A stretch of 64,000 bases of DNA from Bdellovibrionales bacterium (GTDB taxonomy: Bacteria > Bdellovibrionota > Bdellovibrionia > Bdellovibrionales > UBA1609), in the NCBI GenBank assembly GCA_020630675.1, contig JAHDIR010000008.1:1-64000 (forward strand), in the 5' to 3' direction. The number at the start of each line of letters is the position of its first letter. Position 1 is the first letter of the stretch. This document shows positions 54,358 to 63,434 of this stretch, one piece after another. A program made the position numbers and the translations under genes. The notes beneath the pieces were generated by a model, which was not told where the DNA came from, made no database searches, and saw only the letters and a list, made by a program, of their open reading frames with translations.

Positions 54358-54881
54358 GCGCGCTAGCTATTGGGCAAAAAATTCCATTTATATTCACTAT
54401 GGCATCTCTTATTTTAGGGGTGTCTATTGCTATTGTCTTTGGAATCAATGAGGACATAATAAAAAATAAAATTAAAGGTGATCTTAAAAAAAATCCAATT
54501 TATTTGTCTATGGAAAATCCTGTCGACAAAAAAAAATATTACGCTAAAGAAAAGTCTAAAAACTGGCGCTACTACCAAAGGTTTCACTTTCATTCCACTG
54601 GTATCGGGGCCATATCACTAGGGGCTTTGCTGCTCTTAGCTTTTTTGCAGGCCCCGCTTTGGCAAAAAACTCTTAGCTCCTATTTTATTGCCATCGGAGG
54701 TGGACTATACCCTTTTGTTTGGTTGTTTGCAGGCATTTACGGCCCCCTGATCGGCAGAAGCCAGGCGAAAGAAAAATTCGCAATTTTTGGCTATATGGGT
54801 GGAATTTACTTAGTGGGTCTCATTTTTTTATTGTTTTGCCTTTGTCGTTATCCTCTTTGCCTTAACTCTAAAAAGGACTAG
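54336..54881 (+). CDS. Four-helix membrane protein of unknown function
   Basis: The 181-residue product has four membrane helices (about 11-36, 90-112, 117-140, 147-172). A polar loop between helices 1 and 2 ends in 'YYQRFHFHSTG', whose His-Phe-His could bind a metal or heme. The start overlaps the hydroxylase stop by 22 bases; a GTG at 54354 giving a GTGA overlap is the alternative. It closes the iron operon and overlaps the convergent peroxidase gene by 14 bases. Confidence 0.65.
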   Translation: MENDQTVSALAIGQKIPFIFTMASLILGVSIAIVFGINEDIIKNKIKGDLKKNPIYLSMENPVDKKKYYAKEKSKNWRYYQRFHFHSTGIGAISLGALLLLAFLQAPLWQKTLSSYFIAIGGGLYPFVWLFAGIYGPLIGRSQAKEKFAIFGYMGGIYLVGLIFLLFCLCRYPLCLNSKKD

Positions 54882-56022
54882 ACCATTTTTCGTCGGTATA
54901 AACAGATGTACCACTCAGTGTTTCCAAAAAATCAACCAATTGACTGACTTCTGTTCCTGACAAACCTAAATTCTGTGGAACACCACCTGGGGATAATCTT
55001 GGATCTAAATTTCCATTTAAACTAATTCCATTATTATAGTGATTTACAACGTCTGTAAGAGTTGAAAGGCTAGCATCATGCATAAACTTACCATTGGAAC
55101 CTCCTCCCACTTTCACAGCATCTCTTAAGCTCGGCGACCTAGTATTAGTTAAGTCAGAACCTCCAGTTCCAAAAATGCCGACGACTCCATTGTTTAATGA
55201 GTTGGGGTCAATATCAAACTCTGGAGGGCGATGACAACCAGCACAGCCTGCCCCCCCCACATTCGGTGGGTTTAAAAATAAAGATTTACCGGCATTCTCA
55301 TCCGCAGTAAAATTAACAAAATTGGCCTGATCGTTCACCGCCTGGCCACGGCCTATGTCGTACTTAGAGTCAAAAGATTGAATACTGCGAATAAACTGAG
55401 CTAAGGCCTGTTGCATACGAGCCTCGGTAATTTCAGAGCTACCAAAGGCAAAGGTAAAGGCCTCAGGGTAATAAGCTATTCCTTCTAATTTAGTGATCAA
55501 ACCAGAAATGTCTTGATCACCATTCGTTCCACTAAAGCCCATTTCATTATGATCTTGAATAGGCTGTGTGGTTTGCTCTTCCAGAGTGTTCGCTCTTTCA
55601 TCCCAGAAAAACTTTCCTTCACGAGAGAACTTTGAATTCACAAGCCGCATAGAGTGGCGGCCTGTGACCCCATTTACTCCAACACTTACATCGGCCGTGT
55701 CACTAAAAGCGTGGGCTTGCTGATGGCAGGTCGCACAAGAAACAGTGTTATTTGATGAGAGATTTATATCGTAAAAAAGAATACGACCAAGAATAGCACC
55801 CGCTGTGGTGATTTCATTACCGCTGGTATTGTCTTCTGTAATATAATTTGGTTTGGTTTGTGATGCATAATCCGGTAGATTTGAAAAATCAATTTTGTTA
55901 GAAAACTGAGCGTACAGGTTAGGATACAATGTTTGGTAGTCAGAAGTTGATGAATCTTCACCGACACCAGAGCAACCCACTAAAATGAATAAAACCATAG
56001 AACACAATATTTTAATTTTCAT
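54868..56022 (-). CDS. Di-heme cytochrome c peroxidase family lipoprotein
   Basis: The 384-residue protein is a lipoprotein ('MVLFILVGCSG') with two c-type heme sites: 'VSCATCHQQAHAFSD' (Cys-x2-Cys-His) and 'AGCAGCHRPPEF'. Other family signs are 'GAILGRILFYDINLSSNNTVSC', given in part, and 'FMHDASLSTLTDVVNHYNNG'. Members reduce hydrogen peroxide or act as MauG-like oxidases in the periplasm. Related di-heme enzymes are often found next to imelysins, so it may serve the same iron locus from the facing strand. Confidence 0.87.
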   Translation of the reverse strand: MKIKILCSMVLFILVGCSGVGEDSSTSDYQTLYPNLYAQFSNKIDFSNLPDYASQTKPNYITEDNTSGNEITTAGAILGRILFYDINLSSNNTVSCATCHQQAHAFSDTADVSVGVNGVTGRHSMRLVNSKFSREGKFFWDERANTLEEQTTQPIQDHNEMGFSGTNGDQDISGLITKLEGIAYYPEAFTFAFGSSEITEARMQQALAQFIRSIQSFDSKYDIGRGQAVNDQANFVNFTADENAGKSLFLNPPNVGGAGCAGCHRPPEFDIDPNSLNNGVVGIFGTGGSDLTNTRSPSLRDAVKVGGGSNGKFMHDASLSTLTDVVNHYNNGISLNGNLDPRLSPGGVPQNLGLSGTEVSQLVDFLETLSGTSVYTDEKWSSPF

Positions 56023-56228
56023 ATGTATTTATCGGAGCTAAATAAGTAAACTTAACTATTTTCTACTGTGATTTTTAAGGTTTATTCTCATATTTAGGCA
56101 TTTTGCTTTGGCGACTGTCAATTTTATGAACAAATAAACTTTTTTTCAAAAAGACTTTTAATTCACTGAGTCCATAGTAAAACCAACCCAAGTTGTCTAA
56201 CCTTTTTTTCTCGTATTTGATAAAACCT

Positions 56229-56879
56229 ATGAATTTTTTCTTACTCATATACTTGTTTTTTTCAAGCTTTATTGTTCATCAAAAGGTCAGTCTTGCAGCG
56301 GACAAACCGCCTGTAGAAATTTGTAAAAAAGTTATACCTTTAAAACCTTATTTAGATAAGAAAAATTTAAAACCACCCCATGAAGGCATTTCTTTTGATT
56401 CTGCTATTGTTAGCGCAGAATCTGTTAACTTACCGCAAATCAATAGAGCACTTGATATGATTCTTCCCTTCGTTCAAGAAAAAGTTGATAGAGATCTTAT
56501 TGAAATTTCTAATGATAGACTTTCTTACCAACTAAAACCTCAGTATCGTAGTGAAGAAGGGCTTGCTAATTTTGTGATCGCTACATCTTTACACATATTT
56601 ACTGATGTTTATTACGAGCCAAGCTGGTCGAATTTTTTAGAGCGTAATCAAAATGATTACAAGCTTAAGCTTATTAATGAACTGAAAAGAGTGCATGCTA
56701 GTTTGAATTATACAGATACCCAGTTGGCATTAACCACATCGTATTATCTTTTAGAACACACTATAATCGGAAGTTCTTTTCAAAACGATGAACCTACCCA
56801 GGCCTTGGTAACCAATGGAATTAACAATATTTTACAAGCTCTTCAAATGGCCGTAAATAATAGAACCATAATGGATTAA
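56229..56879 (+). CDS. Exported protein of unknown function
   Basis: The 216-residue product (ATG 56229; a TTG 12 codons upstream is possible but has no ribosome binding site) has a signal peptide ('FFLLIYLFFSSFIVHQ...SLAA'). The rest is helical and polar, with a motif 'LTTSYYLLEHTIIGSSF' and no Cys beyond one near the start. I do not recognise it. It is divergent from the peroxidase gene. Confidence 0.5.
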   Translation: MNFFLLIYLFFSSFIVHQKVSLAADKPPVEICKKVIPLKPYLDKKNLKPPHEGISFDSAIVSAESVNLPQINRALDMILPFVQEKVDRDLIEISNDRLSYQLKPQYRSEEGLANFVIATSLHIFTDVYYEPSWSNFLERNQNDYKLKLINELKRVHASLNYTDTQLALTTSYYLLEHTIIGSSFQNDEPTQALVTNGINNILQALQMAVNNRTIMD

Positions 56880-56930
56880 GTCTTTAAGCATTTAGTTTTA
56901 TTTTAAGTTTAAATATAAAAAAATGTGACT

Positions 56931-59123
56931 TTATTTTTTTGACAAATTAAATCTAGCTTTGTGAATTTTATGATAGCTTTGCATGAGCTGAAAGTGCTTT
57001 CCTTTTTTAAATATGTCCTCAATTAAACTTGGTAACCCATAAAATCGGGTTTGACCGTCACAACTGTCCTTAATGGCTTTAACTCTTTCTCTTCCGTACA
57101 TTTTCACTAAGTTAGTTTTGTAATCGCTAAAGTTAAGGCTTGGGTTGGTATAAATTTCTAGGACCACTCCAAGAGCTTGAAAAAATAAACGACGACTAGG
57201 AGAGTTGTCATTATAGTTATTTAAAGCCTCAATATAAATTTTTGCCGATTCATAGTTCCTAAGGGCTAAATGTACAAATGCTTTTAACTCACCCAAAGTG
57301 CACCTTCCCCAGGCTGTATTTTCATCAAAAGCAATACCTATGAAATCTCCGACAGGCATATAATCATCCCAGTCTGTCGATTCTAAGTTATCAACAAGTG
57401 TCCTCAACTCTGTATCACATAGTTGATGAAGCTTTAAAATGGAAGACCTAAAAAAACTACCTTTATTATTGTTGTTCCAAATTAAATCTTGAATTGGGTA
57501 AATTTCTGAATAGCCTGGAACTAAAATTCGACAGGTGGCAAACCCGGTGTCTTTACTTTCTAAAACATAGACTTCTTTGTTCATTTTTTGAAAAAGACCA
57601 TATAAGTACTCAAGCTCCTCTTTAACTGAACCTTGAAAATTCCAATCTTTAAAAGAATAACGAGAGCGATCGCTAAAGAATTTCCAAGATATAACCCCTG
57701 TGGAGTCGACAAAATGTTCAACAATATTGTTCGGCTCATTTATAGCAAAACTATTGAACGTGGGAAGGGGCATGTCATCCATTCCTTGAAAGCTTCTCCC
57801 TTGCATAAGCTCAGTTAAACAACGTTCCAAGGCCACTTCAAAACAAGGGTGGCTACCGAACGAAGCAAAAACACCACCCGTTTTAGGGTTTAACAAGACA
57901 ATACATAAAACTGGAAATTCTCCGCCCAATGAAGCATCTTTAACTAGAATGGGAAAACCTTGTTTTTCGAGAGCTTCAACTCCGGTGGCAATACGTGGAA
58001 AGCGCTTAACGACAGCTTCGGGTACGTCAGGCAAAGCAATCTCTTCAGTGATAATTTTATTTTTTACTCCCCTCTCTAAAATTTCACAAAGACTTTGCAC
58101 TTTGGCTTCGGTTGAATTATTTCCAGCACTCATGCCGTTGCTAACAAACAAGTTTCCAATTAAATTGACAGGAATATACACTTCTACCCCATCTGACTGA
58201 CGAACAAAAGACAGGGCACAGACTCCTCGAGACGATGAATCTGAGTTCGTATCTACTAAATGAGAAGCCTTTAGGGGCTCCTCGGCTTGATAAATTTTTC
58301 TCATATTTTCGTCAAGAACCTGACTAGGTAGCTTGTCATCTTTTTCTGGCAAAAACCACTTTTCATCAGGAGAGTGAACAAAGGCGCTATCACTGATTTT
58401 TTGACCTAAATAGTAATCATTGTAAAAATAATTATTAGATAACCTTTCTAAATATTCGCCAAGAGCTGAACATAGGGCTGCTTCTTTGGTGGCACCTTTT
58501 CCATTTGTAAAACACATGGGAGAGTCGGCATCACAAACATTGACTGACCACACATTAGGAACAATATTTCTCCAAGACGAGATTTCAATTTTTACTCCTA
58601 AGCCCTCCAAACAACTATACATCTGACTCAAAGTTTTTTCTAAGGGTTGGTCTTTACCTGTCATCATAGTAGATTTATGATCGTCAATGGCTGGCAACAA
58701 GTTACTTAAAGATAGTTGTTCTTGGCCTTGAGTCGCTTTCACCTCAAAAACAGGAGAGTTTTGAATAACTCTTTTAACAGAGCATCTATCCATAGCCGAA
58801 ACAATGCCTTTTCGGTCTTTTTCAGAAAGGTGGTCGGGAAGAACGGCAGAGATTTGCAAAGAATGCCTGTATCTATTTTCTGGGTCGACCACATTGTTTT
58901 GTATAATCTGAATATCACCGGTGGGTATATCTCTAGCTAAACAATAAGCTTTAACAAAATAGGCGGCACACATGGCCGAAGAGGCCAAGAAATAATCAAA
59001 GGGTCCTGGGGCCGTTGCATCTCCTTTGTACCTCACCGGCTGATCTGAAATAACTGTGTAATCATCAAACTCGGCTTCTAGCCTAAGGTTATCTAAAAAA
59101 TTGACTTTAATTTGCATGGGCAA
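56931..59123 (-). CDS. OsmC-YcaO fusion protein
   Basis: The 730-residue protein has an OsmC-like domain (residues 1-145: 'GPFDYFLASSAMCAAYFVKAY' and Cys in 'MDRCSVKRVI') and a YcaO domain ('EAALCSALGEYLERLSNNYF', 'EAKVQSLCEILERGVKNKI') with ATP-binding residues, followed by a helical C-terminal region. The layout matches the E. coli-type YcaO group linked to ribosomal protein S12 methylthiolation (RimO), and not peptide natural products. No RimO or peptide precursor gene is near. Start is TTG 59123 or ATG 59117; AGGAG precedes both. A regulator gene lies 60 bases upstream. Confidence 0.85.
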   Translation of the reverse strand: MPMQIKVNFLDNLRLEAEFDDYTVISDQPVRYKGDATAPGPFDYFLASSAMCAAYFVKAYCLARDIPTGDIQIIQNNVVDPENRYRHSLQISAVLPDHLSEKDRKGIVSAMDRCSVKRVIQNSPVFEVKATQGQEQLSLSNLLPAIDDHKSTMMTGKDQPLEKTLSQMYSCLEGLGVKIEISSWRNIVPNVWSVNVCDADSPMCFTNGKGATKEAALCSALGEYLERLSNNYFYNDYYLGQKISDSAFVHSPDEKWFLPEKDDKLPSQVLDENMRKIYQAEEPLKASHLVDTNSDSSSRGVCALSFVRQSDGVEVYIPVNLIGNLFVSNGMSAGNNSTEAKVQSLCEILERGVKNKIITEEIALPDVPEAVVKRFPRIATGVEALEKQGFPILVKDASLGGEFPVLCIVLLNPKTGGVFASFGSHPCFEVALERCLTELMQGRSFQGMDDMPLPTFNSFAINEPNNIVEHFVDSTGVISWKFFSDRSRYSFKDWNFQGSVKEELEYLYGLFQKMNKEVYVLESKDTGFATCRILVPGYSEIYPIQDLIWNNNNKGSFFRSSILKLHQLCDTELRTLVDNLESTDWDDYMPVGDFIGIAFDENTAWGRCTLGELKAFVHLALRNYESAKIYIEALNNYNDNSPSRRLFFQALGVVLEIYTNPSLNFSDYKTNLVKMYGRERVKAIKDSCDGQTRFYGLPSLIEDIFKKGKHFQLMQSYHKIHKARFNLSKK

Positions 59124-59183
59124 GATTTCTCCTGCCTAAGATATAGCATTATTTTATTCTAGAGGGGAACCAAAATGTAAAAG

Positions 59184-59876
59184 CTACAGCTCAGAACTTG
59201 CTGAGAAGTCTTTATCAGACAACATATAACCTTGGTTATGAACCGTGCCAATACACTTTCCTAGACGTCCCATTTTTCGGCGTAAAGCACAGATATGAAC
59301 ATTCAAAGAAATATTTTTTGAATAACCTTTGAGTTGAGTGGTTTGAATCAATTGATCGCGACTCACTAGAGCGTTTACATTTTTAACCAAATCTAACATG
59401 ATATAAGTTTCAATAGGACTTAGTAAAATTTCTTGATTATCTAATGTAAACTTTCTGTTAATTGTATCTACTTTTAATCCTCGATATTGAATAGAATCAT
59501 CTTCCTGCAAAGGCCCTGTTCTTCGCAAACCAGATCTCACCCTAGCTAAAAACTCTTGCTCTTCTAAGGGGTAAGTTAAGGTGTCATCCGCCCCCACATT
59601 CACTGAAGCTTCTAAAAAAGAGCCCTGCGATTTGTCACCAAAAACAAGAATGGGTAAATGCGAAAATGATGAGTTCCTAATTTGTGAGACGAACTGAAAG
59701 CCAGCCCATGTTGCCGTTGGCCGCTCTACAATAACTAGATGAGGGTTCATTGATTCCATGGTTTGTAAGAAAGAATGGGCGCTAAAAATAGTAGAGACCT
59801 GATAAATCGGGGCTAATAGGCTTTGAACTTCAAGTAGACGACTCTTGCTTTCACCTAAAATTAGGATTTTCTTCAT
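59184..59876 (-). CDS. OmpR-type regulator with degenerate receiver domain
   Basis: The 230-residue protein looks like a response regulator with a winged-helix domain ('LSPIETYIMLDLVKNVNALVSRDQLI', 'LNVHICALRRKMGRLGKCIGTVHNQGYML', in part). Its receiver lacks the usual residues: the acidic pair is 'GES' (Gly8-Glu9-Ser10), the phosphoacceptor Asp is Glu51 in 'LVIVERPT', and the conserved Lys is Tyr in 'LTYPLEEQEFLARVRS'. Glu can mimic phospho-Asp, so it may be active without a kinase. It lies 60 bases upstream of OsmC-YcaO in the same direction. No kinase gene is near. Confidence 0.85.
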   Translation of the reverse strand: MKKILILGESKSRLLEVQSLLAPIYQVSTIFSAHSFLQTMESMNPHLVIVERPTATWAGFQFVSQIRNSSFSHLPILVFGDKSQGSFLEASVNVGADDTLTYPLEEQEFLARVRSGLRRTGPLQEDDSIQYRGLKVDTINRKFTLDNQEILLSPIETYIMLDLVKNVNALVSRDQLIQTTQLKGYSKNISLNVHICALRRKMGRLGKCIGTVHNQGYMLSDKDFSASSEL

Positions 59877-60270
59877 CGGACCTCCTGTAAATAAATGTTA
59901 TTTGTTTATAATTTATAGATTTTCTATTTTTTGTTCAATAGAAAAGAAAGATCCTTCAGAAAGTTGTCTTAAAGTCCTGAAATTGATAAAATATAATGAA
60001 CAACAAAACTCATATTTACTATACATATCGACACTTTACATCAACATTCACTGAACTCAGCCTGCAGCCCCATCTAAAGGCCAGAGATTTATCAATAAAT
60101 CAAATTATACCCTACTAACCAAAAACACTTTTTTAACAAAAGCTCTGACTATTTTTGCCTTAAGGTTTGCAAACTTTACAATCATTTGTCCTGGGATGTC
60201 GTTTAACCCTATCTACACTTGGCCTATTTTTTGAAATATCATTTTATGTTTTTATTTTAGGAGAACTTTC
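59877..60270. other. AT-rich divergent intergenic region
   Basis: I see no gene here. The interval separates the regulator on the minus strand from the ankyrin lipoprotein on the plus strand and must hold both promoters. AGGAG at the right end is the lipoprotein's ribosome binding site. No strong repeat or hairpin stands out. Confidence 0.45.
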
Positions 60271-61116
60271 ATGAAGCTAACAGCCGCCATTGGCTATATT
60301 TCTATTTTTTTAATGCTCGTCACTAGTGGATGCAATAACTTCAAAAAAAATTCAGCACTACCTGCAACTCCTTCAACCACTGAAAAAGAAATATCAAAGC
60401 TTAGTCAAGCCCCAAAAAGAAGTATTGCCTCAAACACAACAAAAAATGAAACTCCGGCTGGTCCAAAAAAAGAAAATTCTAGCTCATTTACAATTAGCCC
60501 AGAAGTACAAGGACTCAGAAATAGGTTTGGAGATAACTTTAATGCTAAAAATGGATTTGGAGAGACACCACTGTTTCAAAGCGTTGTATTAATGAATGAT
60601 AAAAACTATCAAATCACAAAACTTCTTCTTGAAAATGGAGCTGACCCTAATATCCCTAACAACAAAGGCTGGACACCACTTTATACTTTAACTGTGGGTG
60701 GGACAACTGAGCTTAAATTAAAATTTGCTGAGCTTCTTCTTGAATATGGAGCCAACCCTAATATCCCTAGCAATGACGGCCGGACGCCACTTTCTTCTTT
60801 AGTTAGCTTCATGAAATCTGAGCTTGATTTACAATTTGCTCAACTTCTTCTTGAAAATGGAGCTGACCCTGATATCCCTACCGACAAAGGCTGGACACCA
60901 ATTTATAAACTGACTATAGCCGATATTACTGAGCTTCATTTAAAATTTGCTAAGCTTCTTCTTGAAAATGGAGCTGACCCTAAAATCCCTGACAATAAAG
61001 GCTTAACGCCGTTTTTGAGTTTAACTTTGGGTGATAAGACTGAGCTTAAATTAGAATTTATGACGCTTCTTTTTGAAAATGGGGCTATAGATAGCTCTAT
61101 TAAAAATAAAAAGTGA
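60271..61116 (+). CDS. Ankyrin-repeat lipoprotein
   Basis: The 281-residue product has a lipobox ('MLVTSGCNNF'), then a Ser/Thr/Lys/Pro linker to about residue 85 and ankyrin repeats to the end. Each repeat has 'LLLENGADPNIPNNKGWTP'-like sequence; the units are 37 residues long, longer than the common 33, because of an inserted 'TELKLKF' stretch. The DNA repeats are nearly identical. Ankyrin domains bind proteins; here it should face the periplasm or cell surface. AGGAGAAC precedes the ATG. Confidence 0.83.
   Translation: MKLTAAIGYISIFLMLVTSGCNNFKKNSALPATPSTTEKEISKLSQAPKRSIASNTTKNETPAGPKKENSSSFTISPEVQGLRNRFGDNFNAKNGFGETPLFQSVVLMNDKNYQITKLLLENGADPNIPNNKGWTPLYTLTVGGTTELKLKFAELLLEYGANPNIPSNDGRTPLSSLVSFMKSELDLQFAQLLLENGADPDIPTDKGWTPIYKLTIADITELHLKFAKLLLENGADPKIPDNKGLTPFLSLTLGDKTELKLEFMTLLFENGAIDSSIKNKK
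60637..61080 (+). repeat. Four tandem 111-bp repeats within the ankyrin gene
   Basis: Units begin at 60637, 60748, 60859 and 60970 with GGAGC(T/C)(G/A)ACCCT, and a partial fifth begins at 61081. A slightly shorter unit (108 bases) precedes them at 60529. The high similarity points to recent duplication and possible copy-number change between strains. Confidence 0.85.
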
Positions 61117-61226
61117 AGACATAAATATAGTGACGTGAAGCTCTTATCTTACAGCACTCAAAATAATAAAAACCTGATTAAAGCGAAGGTCTAACAAAAA
61201 AATACTCGCCCACGACCAACCATTGG

Positions 61227-62150
61227 TTAATAGACCTCTACGCGGTCATTTACAGCAAAGCCAGCCCCAGAGTATATAACGGCAATACTGCCATTTTCTC
61301 CCAAGTAAGCCTTGACCTCAATCATGCCTTTGACACGGCCAGGGCTTTTTCCTAAAAACTCTCCTTTCTGCGGGTCAAAAACATCTTGCTTTACCCCTGT
61401 CACTTTTAAAATATCTCCAACCTGCACTCCTGATTGACGACCTACATTTAAATAAACCTTTTCCCCTTCTATACGAGCCACTCGACCTTCCCAGGCGACG
61501 GTGCCAAGAGAAGTTGACATTTTGGGTACAACTTCTTCCAAAGCATTACTAACAGCCATCTCAGCCATCTGGGGATCTGCCATTAGCTTTTTATCCTGAT
61601 GAGGCTTACTCGCAACCACTTGATCATTCATGGTCACAGAAGACTCTTTAAGAGCTTTAAATATACTCTTTTCTGTCGACGTAGATATTACGGCCACTCG
61701 AGTTCTTGCATCTAGTTTTGTTTCAATTCTTCGTAAAACCCCTAGTTTATCTCCAATTCGATAGTACTTAAGGTCTTCTACCATAATTAAAACAAAGGCC
61801 GGAATATTGTGTTTTTCGACAGACCGGGCGATTTTACTCACATTGTATTTGTTTTCTTTGGTGACAAATTGTTCCCAATTCAACCCAAGCTCTTCGGCGC
61901 TAACCACTTTATAGTAACCCACCTCGTCTACTCTCATTTTAAATCGATCTAAAATTTGACGAGAGGTCACAGGATCTAATTGTTTAGAAAGTATTGGTAA
62001 GACTAAAATTTTCTTGCGAAATACGTCATCTTTTCTAGCCTCTAATGGGATATCTCGTACGGGCAAAGAATTGTACTGGGGAGAATTCACCTCAACGGCG
62101 GCGCAGGAGAAAATAAAAACACTCATTATAAAAACAGAACACAACTTCAT
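61227..62150 (-). CDS. Lipoprotein with FlgT/CsgG-like features
   Basis: The 307-residue product starts at ATG 62150, chosen because GAGGG lies five bases upstream; a Met four codons earlier has no such site. The lipobox is 'VFIFSCAAV'. Residues 40-150 ('KILVLPILSKQLDP', 'YYKVVSAEELG', 'FVLIMVEDLKYY') resemble the CsgG/FlgT middle fold. Residues 215-307 contain 'GRVARIEGEKVYLNVGRQSG' and 'VGDILKV', like the FlgT C-terminal SH3-type domain. In Vibrio FlgT forms the flagellar H-ring. No flagellar genes are near. It follows the 62208-63362 gene and is probably co-transcribed. Confidence 0.62.
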   Translation of the reverse strand: MKLCSVFIMSVFIFSCAAVEVNSPQYNSLPVRDIPLEARKDDVFRKKILVLPILSKQLDPVTSRQILDRFKMRVDEVGYYKVVSAEELGLNWEQFVTKENKYNVSKIARSVEKHNIPAFVLIMVEDLKYYRIGDKLGVLRRIETKLDARTRVAVISTSTEKSIFKALKESSVTMNDQVVASKPHQDKKLMADPQMAEMAVSNALEEVVPKMSTSLGTVAWEGRVARIEGEKVYLNVGRQSGVQVGDILKVTGVKQDVFDPQKGEFLGKSPGRVKGMIEVKAYLGENGSIAVIYSGAGFAVNDRVEVY

Positions 62151-62207
62151 GTTAGCCCTCAAATTTTCATTTATTTTAGAATTAAACTTTCAAATATATA
62201 TTATATT

Positions 62208-63362
62208 CTACAATGATTGTAATTTCATTTCCAGGCTAGTCTGGTTCTCTTTTTTAACTTTTACTTGATAGTTTGGAAACTTTGAGGCCTTTAAACGCTT
62301 TACCATATCATCCACAGACGAGGTGGCGTCTAACTCCAAGACTATAGCCTCAGGACCAAAGGACTTTTCTTTAATGCTATTGATGGTGCCTATAGAACTG
62401 ACAAGATCTTTTTTAAAGCGCTGATACTGATTATATTTTAAGCGCCCGCGAACAGTAATTTTAAAAAGCTGAGCCCCCACTTTGCCGCTTTTCCAAGACT
62501 TTTTTAAAGACAAAGCCAGTGAGTCACTGACGCTATCTTTGCTTTTTTGATAGGCCAGCCAGACGGCTGATTCAAAACTTCCTGGTAAACTGATAGCTTG
62601 ACGCTTCACTTGAGCTAAAGATCTCATCGTTTCTAAATGAAAAACTTCGAGATCATAGTTAATGATATATGAATTTATTTTTTTAGGATTATCATTAATT
62701 TTGATGGTGCCACGAATAGCTATTTTTGAATTCATTTTTTTTGCAATTTTCATTTGTTCTTTAGAACTTAAATTTAAGAACTGCTGGTTCATTTGTATTT
62801 TTTGGTTCATATCGTTGGCAATAGGCTTAGCTACAGAAAATTGTTTTTGATCTAGTTTTTTTTCAAAACTAGTATGAAAATCACGAATCAATTTCAGCCC
62901 TAATTTAGATTGATAAGGGCTCCCCGCTCCCCACCAATAATAATCTTTAAAGTTCACTTTATCAGAAAAATTTAGAAACGGAGAAATAACTAGGGTGTTT
63001 GCGTGACTATAAAAATGACCTCTTTGCCTTAAAACATTTGATAAACGATCAATATCTAAACCAATATCGAAAGACTGAACAAATAAGCCTTCATTTTTAC
63101 TGGCTGGTTTAGAGTTGAGAGACACCACCATTTTTTTTGCCAAAGGCAAAACAGAGTTATGTATTTTTTCTTTTTGCTGAGCGTATCTTTTTGCACCAAT
63201 AATTTTTTTAATTTGAGTAAGAGTGGCTATCTCTACGGCTTTTTTTTCAAGATCTTGACGAGCTTCAAAACTAGAAAGCTTATCACTAGACACTTTCACA
63301 TTTTTAACTGTTGTGATGTTTGCGGCAAATACCAAAGCTGAAAAAAACAAACTAAAAATCAA
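62208..63362 (-). CDS. Exported protein of unknown function, paired with the FlgT-like gene
   Basis: The 384-residue product starts with TTG at 63362 (TAGGAG seven bases upstream) and a short signal peptide ('SLFFSALVFAAN'). Residues 20-100 ('SSFEARQDLEKKAVEIATLTQ') resemble the start of FlgT-like proteins, and residues 120-230 ('TLVISPFLNFSDK', 'KIAIRGTIKIND') could be a TolB_N/CsgG-type domain. A C-terminal region has alternating Lys-rich strands. I do not assign a function. Only 57 bases separate it from the next gene downstream. Confidence 0.58.
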   Translation of the reverse strand: MIFSLFFSALVFAANITTVKNVKVSSDKLSSFEARQDLEKKAVEIATLTQIKKIIGAKRYAQQKEKIHNSVLPLAKKMVVSLNSKPASKNEGLFVQSFDIGLDIDRLSNVLRQRGHFYSHANTLVISPFLNFSDKVNFKDYYWWGAGSPYQSKLGLKLIRDFHTSFEKKLDQKQFSVAKPIANDMNQKIQMNQQFLNLSSKEQMKIAKKMNSKIAIRGTIKINDNPKKINSYIINYDLEVFHLETMRSLAQVKRQAISLPGSFESAVWLAYQKSKDSVSDSLALSLKKSWKSGKVGAQLFKITVRGRLKYNQYQRFKKDLVSSIGTINSIKEKSFGPEAIVLELDATSSVDDMVKRLKASKFPNYQVKVKKENQTSLEMKLQSL

Positions 63363-63434
63363 AGCAAAACTCCTAGACCTGAACTGACAGAACGTCAGAA
63401 CTTACTGTAAGGGAATTTCTAAATAAAATCAAAA

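Noticed and set aside
56931..59123. The YcaO protein as part of a natural-product (azoline peptide) cluster
   Set aside because: No precursor peptide, dehydrogenase or transporter is near, and the OsmC fusion fits the ribosomal S12 accessory group.
60637..61080. The regular 111-bp repeats as a CRISPR array
   Set aside because: They have no unique spacers and translate as continuous ankyrin repeats.
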